Shown here: one piece after another, positions 16,209-23,475 of the stretch
How positions within the stretch are numbered: position 1 is the first letter of the stretch
How the letters are laid out: each line of letters starts with the position of its first letter
Source of the DNA: a virus
Strand: one strand, 5' to 3'
IMG/VR virus record: IMGVR_UViG_3300025687_000084
Location: 1 to 44,476 of that record
DNA: 44,476 nt
The notes under the pieces: generated by a model
What the model saw: only the letters and a program-made list of their open reading frames with translations
Told to the model about the DNA's origin: nothing
Database searches by the model: none
Made by a program: the position numbers and the translations under genes

Positions 16209-17110
16209 AAGTTGTGGCGTATCTTGGCGGCGTGCCTAATCCTCGCAAAGCACCGCATAAAGTTGAAGTATTGCGTCGCTTTGTAGACGGAGTAAATCGC
16301 TGCGGAGATACTGGTATTGCATGGGGAGAACGCTCACCTGTACAAGCAGATGTTGGTGTAATACAAGGATGGGTACACGAAGGTAGTGCCAGTGTTCCTC
16401 ATCTACAATTAAGAAAGAATGTGGCGAAAAATACATATAACAAGCATACTATTATTGTTGATAGCAACTTGTTTAATTACACAGGTATCATTGAACCGCA
16501 TTATTCACGATACAGCATGGATGGCATTTTCCCGACAACAGGAAACTATTTCTGGGATGATCCTGATCCTGCTCGCTGGAAACAAATACAACGCGATTAT
16601 AATATATCCTTGAAGGATTGGAAACCCCGCGGAGATAACATTTTAATTTGTACTCAACGCAATGGTGGGTGGAGTATGAGTGGGTTTGACGTAGTTGATT
16701 GGTTAAAACAAACTGTGGCTAATATTCGCAAATATACAGACCGTCCTATTGTTGTTAGAGGACACCCAGGTGACAAAGGTGCCCAAGAATACCTATCTAA
16801 AAATCAAGGCCCGTGGGAAATTAGTACTAGCTCAAGCATCGTTGATGACTTCAATCGTGCTTGGTGTGTAGTTAATTACAATTCTAGTCCTGGTGTAGCA
16901 GCAGCAATTGAAGGATTACCTGTGTTTATTACAGATCCTAACCCATCGCGTAGTCAAGCGTATCCAGTGGCAAATACTAAATTAAACACAATAGAAAATC
17001 CTGCGTATTTTGATAGACAACAATGGATTGAACGTATCGCAATGTCGCATTGGCATTTTGATGAGCTAAGTAATGGGAGCGCCTGGGCGCATATGAGGAA
17101 ATATGTATGA
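16205..17110 (+). CDS. GT-B/capsule-transferase-like protein (YTDRP family, paralogue 2)
   Basis: A 301-residue protein with NILICTQRNGGWSMSGFDVV as a central strand-loop, RKYTDRPIVVRGHPGDKG (about 180-196) and RAWCVVNYNSSPGVAAAIEG with LPVFITDPN, the donor-binding half of a GT-B-like fold. The terminal segment DRQQWIERIAMSHWHFDEL is also shared with paralogues. It overlaps both neighbours by ATGA, forming a coupled run with the pyruvyltransferase-like gene. Activity is inferred from fold features only. Confidence 0.6.
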   Translation: MKVVAYLGGVPNPRKAPHKVEVLRRFVDGVNRCGDTGIAWGERSPVQADVGVIQGWVHEGSASVPHLQLRKNVAKNTYNKHTIIVDSNLFNYTGIIEPHYSRYSMDGIFPTTGNYFWDDPDPARWKQIQRDYNISLKDWKPRGDNILICTQRNGGWSMSGFDVVDWLKQTVANIRKYTDRPIVVRGHPGDKGAQEYLSKNQGPWEISTSSSIVDDFNRAWCVVNYNSSPGVAAAIEGLPVFITDPNPSRSQAYPVANTKLNTIENPAYFDRQQWIERIAMSHWHFDELSNGSAWAHMRKYV

Positions 17111-18042
17111 AAGTAAAAGTAGCTGGTATTCGCGGTAGTGTAAAAGCAATTAGACATATCGCTGAAGGTATTAGAAAGCACGGCGACGAATACGAATTAG
17201 CAGATTCAGTTACTGATCCAATTGCTCACAATGCTGATGCTTATCTGCAAACAAATCTATTAAAGCCTAAATTTGCAACCAAAGACGGATCTGGTCCTTA
17301 CGAATATATTCTACAAACTAATAAGCCGTTTTTAGTTCAAGAAAGTCCAAACTTTAGAAAGTACAGAGATGGTGGTTGGCAACGACTAGGCTGGTTTAGT
17401 TATAAATGGACCGAGGGTATTTTTGGTAACGAAAATTCTCCACCTGATAGATGGAATAAATTTGAACAAGAAACAGGGATCACGTTTAAGGACTGGAATA
17501 GCCCAGGTGATAAAATTATTTTCATGGGGCAAAAGGAAGGCGACTCTAGTATTATAGATATCTATAAACAAGGATTTGCAACATATACTGAATGGATGCT
17601 CAAAACTATACAAGATATTAGAACATATACGGACAGAGAAATTATTATTCGTCCGCATCCAAGAAATCTTAGAGGCGGACTTAAAGGAGCTAACTGGGTA
17701 GCTAATCAAATATCTAATGTGCGTGTTAGCGACAATCTTACTAAAGGTGGTGGCCAAGGCGGCGAAGGACTTGCAGCTGATTTGCAACAAGCTCACTGTG
17801 TAGTTACATACAATAGTTTAAGTGGAATTGAAAGTATCGAAGAAGGTATTCCAACTTTTGCATTACACAATGGATCAATGATTTGGCCTATTGCGCATCG
17901 AGACTTGTCTCAACTTGAAAATCTTAGATATGACGTAGATATTACTCAATGGAAATATGATATTGCTTATACTCAATGGACAATTGAAGAACAACAACGC
18001 GGCGAGAGCTGGGCACACTTAAAACCGTTAATGTTTAAATAA
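17107..18042 (+). CDS. GT-B/capsule-transferase-like protein (YTDRP family, paralogue 3)
   Basis: A 311-residue protein with DKIIFMGQKEGDSSIIDIY, RTYTDREIIIRPHPRNLRGG and QAHCVVTYNSLSGIESIEEG with IPTFALHNGSM. It keeps the RPHP motif best among the local copies and ends with an IAYTQWTIEEQQRGESWAHL segment. Adjacent to paralogue 2 with ATGA overlap, suggesting tandem duplication followed by divergence. It converges with the minus-strand FkbM-like gene, overlapping it by 15 nt. Confidence 0.6.
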   Translation: MKVKVAGIRGSVKAIRHIAEGIRKHGDEYELADSVTDPIAHNADAYLQTNLLKPKFATKDGSGPYEYILQTNKPFLVQESPNFRKYRDGGWQRLGWFSYKWTEGIFGNENSPPDRWNKFEQETGITFKDWNSPGDKIIFMGQKEGDSSIIDIYKQGFATYTEWMLKTIQDIRTYTDREIIIRPHPRNLRGGLKGANWVANQISNVRVSDNLTKGGGQGGEGLAADLQQAHCVVTYNSLSGIESIEEGIPTFALHNGSMIWPIAHRDLSQLENLRYDVDITQWKYDIAYTQWTIEEQQRGESWAHLKPLMFK

Positions 18043-18618
18043 TTCTGCCCAATTAGAGTATTCAACAGTATTAAAATCGATATCATTGCGAACAAACCAG
18101 GTTTCAAATAATCTTGCTGGTTTATTCATAGCAAACACATTATTTACAGCAACACGATATCCGTGTTCTGCTAAAAATTCTACAGCAAGTTGATGGTAGT
18201 TAGACTTGTTTTTATAATAATCATGTTCAAAGGTAATACAGTCAAACGTAATACCATCTGTGACGACTTTTTTTAATGCATTTAGTGTATTCTCTGCAGG
18301 TTCAATATCGCAACTTAAATAACCAACACGTGTTGACATTCCGTTATCTAGTACAGCCCGAGCGTAATCAAATGTGATTGCATTGTCCCAATATATTCGA
18401 TTAGTACGTTCTGATTGGCTCTCCCAGTTATTTTTAAATTTTTTTTGGTTGAGTTCGATGCTGAATCCTTTCCAGCCATTGAGAACTTCCAATGGGTATG
18501 TGTTGTTGCTTTTCTTGTAATCGTTGGCACCTATTTCAATGTATGATTGATGCCTGGCAACAGATAATGCAAACTGATCCTGTCCTGCTTGCGAGTAATA
18601 TAATAATTTATTTTTCAT
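18028..18618 (-). CDS. FkbM-like methyltransferase
   Basis: A 196-residue protein. YYSQAGQDQFALSVA and SYIEIGANDYKKSNNTYPLE with GWKGFSIELNQKKF are the start of the FkbM-like fold seen in proteins that methylate surface sugars. IEPAENTLNALKKV and FDCITFEHDYYK give the later acidic strands. It is the last of three minus-strand genes (20106 down to 18028) that overlap each other. The acceptor is unknown. Confidence 0.7.
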   Translation of the reverse strand: MKNKLLYYSQAGQDQFALSVARHQSYIEIGANDYKKSNNTYPLEVLNGWKGFSIELNQKKFKNNWESQSERTNRIYWDNAITFDYARAVLDNGMSTRVGYLSCDIEPAENTLNALKKVVTDGITFDCITFEHDYYKNKSNYHQLAVEFLAEHGYRVAVNNVFAMNKPARLFETWFVRNDIDFNTVEYSNWAELFKH

Positions 18619-19300
18619 TTTTGAATATATTTTTTCTTTTTGCTTTATAGTGCTTCATTCTTCCGTCAAAAATTTTATTGAATGGACTTAATGCTGTATC
18701 TGGATTTGGGTTAAGCTCGCGGTACTTAAATTTTTTATTTGTTCGCAATGTTCGGATCACCTTTCCGAAAATATCCCCATCAAATGGTTTATGCAGATTA
18801 GTAAAATCTCGGTTGTAGTATATTCTACGATATTCATTTAAAAAATCATTTTTATACTTGCTTGATCTGTTAATAATAAAGAATCCGGTTTCAACCGAGT
18901 AATAATTTCCTTGCGGGACACCTATGTGCGCACTAAAGTTGTCATTATTGATTAATGACAATAACCAGGACTCAGTAACAATAGATTCAGTTAATACATC
19001 AGCATCGACCCATATTAAATATCCGTTGTCTGACTCTAAATGTTTCATTATAGGCCATGCTTTTTTAGCGAACCGTTTTATACGATCTCCGAGTTTCATT
19101 TTCTCATTTTGGAGTTTGTGGTATTCTGCATCCATTGTATCTAGATTAATGATATTAATGCGTTTGTGATTAATATCTATGTGATCTTCGGTATAAACAG
19201 ATAAGGTATAAGTATCTGGCCAAAATTCTAACCAGGTTTGAATCATGTGTTTTCCGATACTATCGTAGTATTCTTGCGACATTCCTGTAATGATATCCAT
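18608..19300 (-). CDS. Glycosyltransferase, GT-A type with DAD motif
   Basis: A 230-residue protein starting at the ATG that overlaps the stop of the upstream minus-strand gene (TAATG). HMIQTWLEFWPDTYTLSVYTED and GYLIWVDADVLTES (DxD at about 114-116) match the adjacent paralogue's RMIQTFLQNWPATVNLYVYAE and YLIWMDADMVCHS. SVETGFFIINRSSKY is the strand after the catalytic site. The C-terminus is highly basic. A nucleotide-sugar-dependent transferase is likely; specificity is unknown. Confidence 0.72.
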   Translation of the reverse strand: MDIITGMSQEYYDSIGKHMIQTWLEFWPDTYTLSVYTEDHIDINHKRINIINLDTMDAEYHKLQNEKMKLGDRIKRFAKKAWPIMKHLESDNGYLIWVDADVLTESIVTESWLLSLINNDNFSAHIGVPQGNYYSVETGFFIINRSSKYKNDFLNEYRRIYYNRDFTNLHKPFDGDIFGKVIRTLRTNKKFKYRELNPNPDTALSPFNKIFDGRMKHYKAKRKNIFKNEK

Positions 19301-20106
19301 TATTTCCAATAATCCTCTGACCGATGTATTAATAAATCTTTAGGCTTACTACGTCCAATTTTTTTGCGATTACCTTTTAAATGATCAAGGTATGCGCCCC
19401 AGTCTGAGTTAATGATTGGATGGCCTTCGCCCTTAATTAATCCATCACTCCAATCTTTCTGAGACAACGGCAATTGTTTGCGCACAGCATCAAATACAAA
19501 TGAATCATGCCATTCCTCTAACGTAAAAATGCCATTTTCGGCATTGTCGTAATACTGCTGAAATAACTTTAAAAAATTTTGTATATGTCCAGATCGTAAT
19601 CCCATTGCATATAAACCGCACTCTGAATATTTTCCTCGTCTACCTAAATAATATAAGTCACTACTGCCGTCAATTAAGCGATTGATATCTTCCTGAGCAA
19701 TAGGACTATGACAGACCATATCAGCATCCATCCAAATTAAATAGTCTGCATGCGTATGTTTAGCAGCATGAAAAATAGAATAAACCTTATGAGAGAATCG
19801 AATAGCATCCCATTTAAATCCCTTGCCAGCATCTTTACGTTTGCTGCGCACCGGATCAGTTGATACGTCTCCGTTTGCTTTTGGCACGTTTTGCCATCGT
19901 TGTTTAAATGCAACTAATTCTGGACTGGCTTCTTCTAAGTTAAATACAGTTAGGTTTGGTGCTGATTCTGTAACAGTACAGTTTTCAGCATACACATATA
20001 GATTTACTGTAGCTGGCCAGTTTTGTAAAAAGGTTTGAATCATACGTTTGCCGTATAATTCGTATCCGTTTTTGTGAAATGTAGTAACTACGGTATAGCT
20101 GGTCAT
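19300..20106 (-). CDS. Glycosyltransferase, GT-A type with DAD motif
   Basis: A 268-residue protein. VVTTFHKNGYELYGKRMIQT begins the nucleotide-binding strand; the metal site is DYLIWMDADMVCHSP; ECGLYAMGLRSGHIQNFL and EWHDSFVFDAVRKQ follow in the usual order. It is the first gene of the minus-strand trio and a paralogue of the next gene. Its ATG is 12 bp from the divergent ATG at 20119. TATAAATA on its strand lies 5 nt upstream. Confidence 0.75.
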   Translation of the reverse strand: MTSYTVVTTFHKNGYELYGKRMIQTFLQNWPATVNLYVYAENCTVTESAPNLTVFNLEEASPELVAFKQRWQNVPKANGDVSTDPVRSKRKDAGKGFKWDAIRFSHKVYSIFHAAKHTHADYLIWMDADMVCHSPIAQEDINRLIDGSSDLYYLGRRGKYSECGLYAMGLRSGHIQNFLKLFQQYYDNAENGIFTLEEWHDSFVFDAVRKQLPLSQKDWSDGLIKGEGHPIINSDWGAYLDHLKGNRKKIGRSKPKDLLIHRSEDYWK

Positions 20107-20111
20107 TATGG

Positions 20112-20119
20112 TATTTATA
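20112..20119 (-). promoter_or_regulatory. Consensus late promoter box TATAAATA, 5 nt before a minus-strand start
   Basis: Perfect TATAAATA on the minus strand, followed by five bases and ATG at 20106. Its far base is the A of the plus-strand start codon at 20119, so promoter and divergent coding region share a base. Confidence 0.65.
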
Positions 20120-20958
20120 TGGCAACAATAGGATACTTTCCAAAGTCTGTCGCACTTAACGGTAAGGAAGTTATAGAAGCATTTCTGTCAGGTGCCCGGA
20201 AGCACGGATTAATACCTGTTGAAAATGGAATGGATTGCGATTATGCTGTTATATGGTCTGTGTTGTGGAACGGACGACTAGCAGCAAACCAACGTATATA
20301 TGCGCACTACAAACATCACGGCAAGCCTGTATTTGTAATTGATGTTGGCGCATTAAAGCGAGGAGAAACTTGGAAAATAGCACTTAATAATATTAATGCA
20401 GAAGGTTATTACGGACATTTAGACCACTTAGATATGGATCGTCCACAAAAACTTGGATTAGAGTTAAAGACACAAACAGAAAATAACGGCGCCATTGTGA
20501 TAGCAGCTCAGCATAGACAATCAGAACAAATACGTGGGGTTGATATTGAGCAGTGGGTAGTAAAAACTTTTTACGACCTAAGAGAATATACTGATCGTCC
20601 TATAATAATACGTCCGCATCCGCGGTGCCTGGTTAATATGGATCGATTGCCAATTGAAGCAAATGTTGAAAAACCTACAAAAGTTGCCGGAACTTACGAT
20701 AGTTTTGATTTAACATATAATTGGCACGCATTAATAAATTACAACAGCGGCCCAGGAATACAAGGAGCCATTGCTGGGTGTCCTGTAGTTGTTCACGAGA
20801 CAAGTTTGGCACATCCTATTTCTATAGAATTAAAAAAGGTTGAAACACCAACGCATTTAAATAGAGAATTATGGTTTACGCAAATAGCACATACCGAGTA
20901 TACTGTAGATGAAATACGTACTGGTGTGTGGTATAAAAGACTTGAGGTTAGAATGTGA
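20119..20958 (+). CDS. GT-B/capsule-transferase-like protein (YTDRP family, paralogue 4)
   Basis: A 279-residue protein starting at ATG 20119, 12 bp from the divergent gene; an upstream in-frame ATG would overlap that gene by 33 nt and adds residues not seen in paralogues. MATIGYFPKSVALNGKEVIE resembles the N-terminus of paralogues 2 and 3 (short strand, then a helix). REYTDRPIIIRPHPRCLVN and WHALINYNSGPGIQGAIAG with CPVVVHETS form the donor-binding half. A transferase of sugar or polyol phosphate to a surface polymer is likely but unproven. Confidence 0.6.
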   Translation: MATIGYFPKSVALNGKEVIEAFLSGARKHGLIPVENGMDCDYAVIWSVLWNGRLAANQRIYAHYKHHGKPVFVIDVGALKRGETWKIALNNINAEGYYGHLDHLDMDRPQKLGLELKTQTENNGAIVIAAQHRQSEQIRGVDIEQWVVKTFYDLREYTDRPIIIRPHPRCLVNMDRLPIEANVEKPTKVAGTYDSFDLTYNWHALINYNSGPGIQGAIAGCPVVVHETSLAHPISIELKKVETPTHLNRELWFTQIAHTEYTVDEIRTGVWYKRLEVRM

Positions 20959-21653
20959 TTGATTGTGCATGTGTAATACACGGTGATCTGTATGATTGGG
21001 TATATGTTGATAAATTATACGCAGGATTACAACGAGGATTTAGCCAGCCAGTAACGCTACACGTTTATACAGAAGCTGAACGCGAAGTTCCTGCGCCATA
21101 TATTAAACATTCTTTGTATGATATGCGCAAACATAATTGCCGTAAAGGATGGTGGTACAAAGTACAATTATTTGATCGTAAACAATTTGATAATCAGCTT
21201 ATATATTTTGATTTGGATGTTGCTATTACGGGAAATTTAGACTGGATATTAGATCTAGATACAAAATATTTTTGGGGAATACAAGATTTTAAATACCTAT
21301 TTAATCAGCGGAAATTAGAATTAAATAGTAGTGTAATGTATTTTAATGTTGATAAATATAATTATGTATGGGGCGAATTTATTAAAAGTCCTGAATCATA
21401 CATGAATAAATTACATGGCGATCAGAATTTTATTGATCGGATGATACCAATCGAGCAGAAAAGATTTTTTGATATAACTCGCATCAAAAGTTGGCGCTGG
21501 CAATTGTTTGATGGTGGCTGGAATAATGAAACCAAGAACCATCGAACCCCAGGTACCGGAACAGTAATTGATAAAAATACTAGTATTGCGGTTTTCCATG
21601 GAAAACCAAAGTTACATCAACTAAATGACGCAGTAATTGATAAATATTGGTAA
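20955..21653 (+). CDS. Glycosyltransferase-like protein with DLD motif
   Basis: A 232-residue protein starting at GTG 20955 overlapping the preceding stop (GTGA). DLYDWVYVDKLYAGLQRGF, LHVYTEAEREVPAP and QLIYFDLDVAITGNLDWIL (DxD) followed by LELNSSVMYFNVDKYN fit a GT-A core. The end IAVFHGKPKLHQL resembles the HGxxKP terminal motif of GT8-like enzymes. It ends the plus-strand surface-glycan group. Confidence 0.72.
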   Translation: MIDCACVIHGDLYDWVYVDKLYAGLQRGFSQPVTLHVYTEAEREVPAPYIKHSLYDMRKHNCRKGWWYKVQLFDRKQFDNQLIYFDLDVAITGNLDWILDLDTKYFWGIQDFKYLFNQRKLELNSSVMYFNVDKYNYVWGEFIKSPESYMNKLHGDQNFIDRMIPIEQKRFFDITRIKSWRWQLFDGGWNNETKNHRTPGTGTVIDKNTSIAVFHGKPKLHQLNDAVIDKYW

Positions 21654-21679
21654 CATACTTTTTAAACCCGGAGAGTTCA

Positions 21680-22186
21680 ATGGCAACTAGAATTGTAAAA
21701 TTATATGGCAAAGCCTATAGCGTAGAAGGTGAAGTTTCACTAACAATTAATTATAATGGTTCGGAAGTGTTTTCAGGTCCGGTTGTAACCGAATCGGCAC
21801 AAGCCGCGCCAGATCAAGAAGCTAGCGATGACGAGTTGGTTGTAATTGCTTCTTGGAATACAGATACTGAAACAGTTGGCGATATTCCATTAACAATTAC
21901 ACCTACCGGCGGCGACTTTATTTTTGGAAAAATTTTAATGAATTATACTGGCACCGATGGTGCAGATGGAAATGCAGCTGAATTTTTTGATTTACCAACT
22001 GATCAAGTACTTGGTGAATCAGATGAAAAATTCAACGTCACTCTTAATGGCACAGCAGTAAATCCAGATTTTTCAAACCCAAATGAGGGTATTTGGCATT
22101 ATAAGATTGATGCCTCGCAAGTATTTGGATGCAATATTCGTGTATCGGCTGATAAAGTCGTTATGTCTTATGTAAATAATCCATAA
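21680..22186 (+). CDS. Small beta-rich, probably virion-associated protein
   Basis: A 168-residue protein starting at ATG 21680 behind GGAGAG. The upstream in-frame codon at 21647 lies in the preceding gene and lacks such a site. It is acidic, rich in Thr, Val, Gly and Asn, with alternating strand pattern (SLTINYNGSEVFSGPVV, DIPLTITPTGGDFIFGKIL) and almost no Lys or Arg after the start. These are features of phage head-decoration or fibre proteins, but no family is recognised. A strong terminator follows at 22221. Confidence 0.55.
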   Translation: MATRIVKLYGKAYSVEGEVSLTINYNGSEVFSGPVVTESAQAAPDQEASDDELVVIASWNTDTETVGDIPLTITPTGGDFIFGKILMNYTGTDGADGNAAEFFDLPTDQVLGESDEKFNVTLNGTAVNPDFSNPNEGIWHYKIDASQVFGCNIRVSADKVVMSYVNNP

Positions 22187-22220
22187 ATTAAATTTATAAA
22201 ATATAAAAATCTTTTATTAA

Positions 22221-22248
22221 ATAGGGTCTTGACAGACCCTATTTTTTT
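22221..22248 (+). terminator. Rho-independent terminator containing a -35 box
   Basis: Perfect 9-bp stem ATAGGGTCT/AGACCCTAT, 4-nt loop TGAC, then a T-run (22242-22248). The TTGACA of the next promoter spans the loop. Confidence 0.9.
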
Positions 22249-22257
22249 GGCTATAAT
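22229..22257 (+). promoter_or_regulatory. Consensus sigma70 promoter 1 upstream of the AAA+ gene
   Basis: TTGACA (22229-22234), exactly 17 nt, TATAAT (22252-22257): a full consensus match. Downstream, GTTGTT (22268-22273) and AACAAC (22291-22296) could form an imperfect hairpin in its transcript, before promoter 2. Confidence 0.85.
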
Positions 22258-22302
22258 ATACGCATAAGTTGTTAATTTTTGTGGTAAAAAAACAACAAAA
22301 TT

Positions 22303-22336
22303 AGGGCTTGACAAGCCCTGCAAGATAGAGTATAAT
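22303..22336 (+). promoter_or_regulatory. Consensus sigma70 promoter 2 with dyad over the -35 box
   Basis: TTGACA (22308-22313), 17 nt, TATAAT (22331-22336). The -35 box lies within the perfect dyad AGGGCTT-GAC-AAGCCCT (22303-22319), a possible operator. The ATG is 41 nt downstream of the -10 box, with TAGGAG before it. Confidence 0.88.
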
Positions 22337-22376
22337 AAGCACTCATTCAGCAACATAGCAAATATAGGAGTTTACT

Positions 22377-23369
22377 ATGAATGTGCGTATTTTGAGCGGG
22401 TCCTACCGTGGAGAAGAAATCCGTAACCAAACTTTTGAAGTGGTTAAAGGAATCCAAACTGGTGCTAAAGGCTCGTTTATTACAGTTCGTCCCAACGAAG
22501 CGATTGGTGTAGGTCGCGACAAAATCCGTGTAAACGTCGAAGAACAAGACGTTGAGTTTATCGGTGCTCCGGTACAAAAGTCTACTGTAGAGACCGACGA
22601 ACAAGTAATGGATCGCATCGAAACACGCTTCGGTGTCCTGGAAGAAATGACCCGAGCAACAATCAACAGCGACGTGCGTGCTATGATTGTAGTGGGTCCT
22701 CCAGGCGTGGGCAAGTCTTACGGCGTCCAGCGCGAACTTGAAAAGAGTTCAATGTTTGATCGACTTGCTGGTAGCAAAGTTAAGTACGAAGTAGTTAAGG
22801 GTGCTATGACCCCAATTGGGTTGTATGCTACACTTTACAATCACGCCGACAAAGGTAACGTGCTTGTATTTGACGATTGCGACTCGGTCCTTATGGACGA
22901 CCTTTCACTGAATTTGCTTAAAGCGGCCCTTGATTCTGGGAAGAAGCGCACTATCCACTGGAATGCAGATAGCTCGCTACTGCGCCGCGAGGGTATCCCA
23001 GACCGCTTTGACTTCCGCGGCGCAGTAATTTTTATTACTAACCTTAAGTTTGACCATGTGCGTAGCAAGAAACTACAGGATCATTTGGAAGCACTTCAAT
23101 CGCGTTGCCATTACATTGATTTAACAATGGACACCATGCGTGATAAGTTTTTGCGTATCAAGCAGATCCATCGCAAGGGCGATTTGTTTGAGCATTACTA
23201 TTTCCAGAATAACGAAGGTGACGAAGTAATTGAATTTATGGATGAGAACAAGGACTCATTACGCGAAATGAGCTTGCGTATGGCATTGAAGCTAGCAGAT
23301 TTGATTAAGGTTAGCCCGCAGCGTTGGAAGGATATGGCAGCAGTAACTTGTATGAAGAGCAGTTTTTAA
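22377..23369 (+). CDS. AAA+ ATPase
   Basis: A 330-residue ATPase. The N-terminal beta domain (1-65) has SYRGEEIRNQTFEVV and KGSFITVRPNEAIGV. The AAA core starts after a short helix: Walker A VVGPPGVGKSYGV (107-114 for the loop), Walker B NVLVFDDCDSVL (about 161-172), sensor 1 GAVIFITNLKFD and a basic SKKLQDHLEALQSRCHYIDL element. C-terminal helices end in PQRWKDMAAVTCMKSSF. It is a monocistronic unit with two consensus promoters in front and a terminator behind, so it is probably expressed early and strongly. Its partner and target are unknown; it does not resemble gp44. Confidence 0.85.
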   Translation: MNVRILSGSYRGEEIRNQTFEVVKGIQTGAKGSFITVRPNEAIGVGRDKIRVNVEEQDVEFIGAPVQKSTVETDEQVMDRIETRFGVLEEMTRATINSDVRAMIVVGPPGVGKSYGVQRELEKSSMFDRLAGSKVKYEVVKGAMTPIGLYATLYNHADKGNVLVFDDCDSVLMDDLSLNLLKAALDSGKKRTIHWNADSSLLRREGIPDRFDFRGAVIFITNLKFDHVRSKKLQDHLEALQSRCHYIDLTMDTMRDKFLRIKQIHRKGDLFEHYYFQNNEGDEVIEFMDENKDSLREMSLRMALKLADLIKVSPQRWKDMAAVTCMKSSF

Positions 23370-23372
23370 ACT

Positions 23373-23412
23373 AGAGAACACAATATGCTATGTTGAACTC
23401 CTAAAGTTCTCT
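23373..23412 (+). other. Alternative hairpins downstream of the AAA+ gene
   Basis: AGAGAAC (23373-23379) can pair with GTTCTCT (23406-23412), while the inner GAACT (23395-23399) can pair with AGTTC (23405-23409). The two folds compete for the same bases, just before the terminator. Confidence 0.4.
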
Positions 23413-23420
23413 GGTTTATT

Positions 23421-23452
23421 GGCGCAAGATGAAATACTCTTGCGCCTTTTTT
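23421..23452 (+). terminator. Rho-independent terminator after the AAA+ gene
   Basis: Perfect 9-bp stem GGCGCAAGA/TCTTGCGCC, 8-nt loop and six T residues. Its right arm contains the -35 box of the next promoter. Confidence 0.9.
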
Positions 23453-23468
23453 AATTTTATGTTATAAT
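23440..23468 (+). promoter_or_regulatory. Sigma70-type promoter for the uvsW group
   Basis: TTGCGC (23440-23445) in the terminator's right arm, 17-nt spacer, TATAAT (23463-23468). The start codon at 23476 is only 7 nt after the -10 box, so the transcript would begin at or next to the ATG. The ATG at 23518 or 23560 would allow a leader but shortens the protein. Confidence 0.6.
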
Positions 23469-23475
23469 TGTTAAT

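Noticed and set aside
22403-23068. Minus-strand open frames opposite the AAA+ gene
   Set aside because: They mirror codon bias of the plus-strand ATPase and contain no domain-like sequence.
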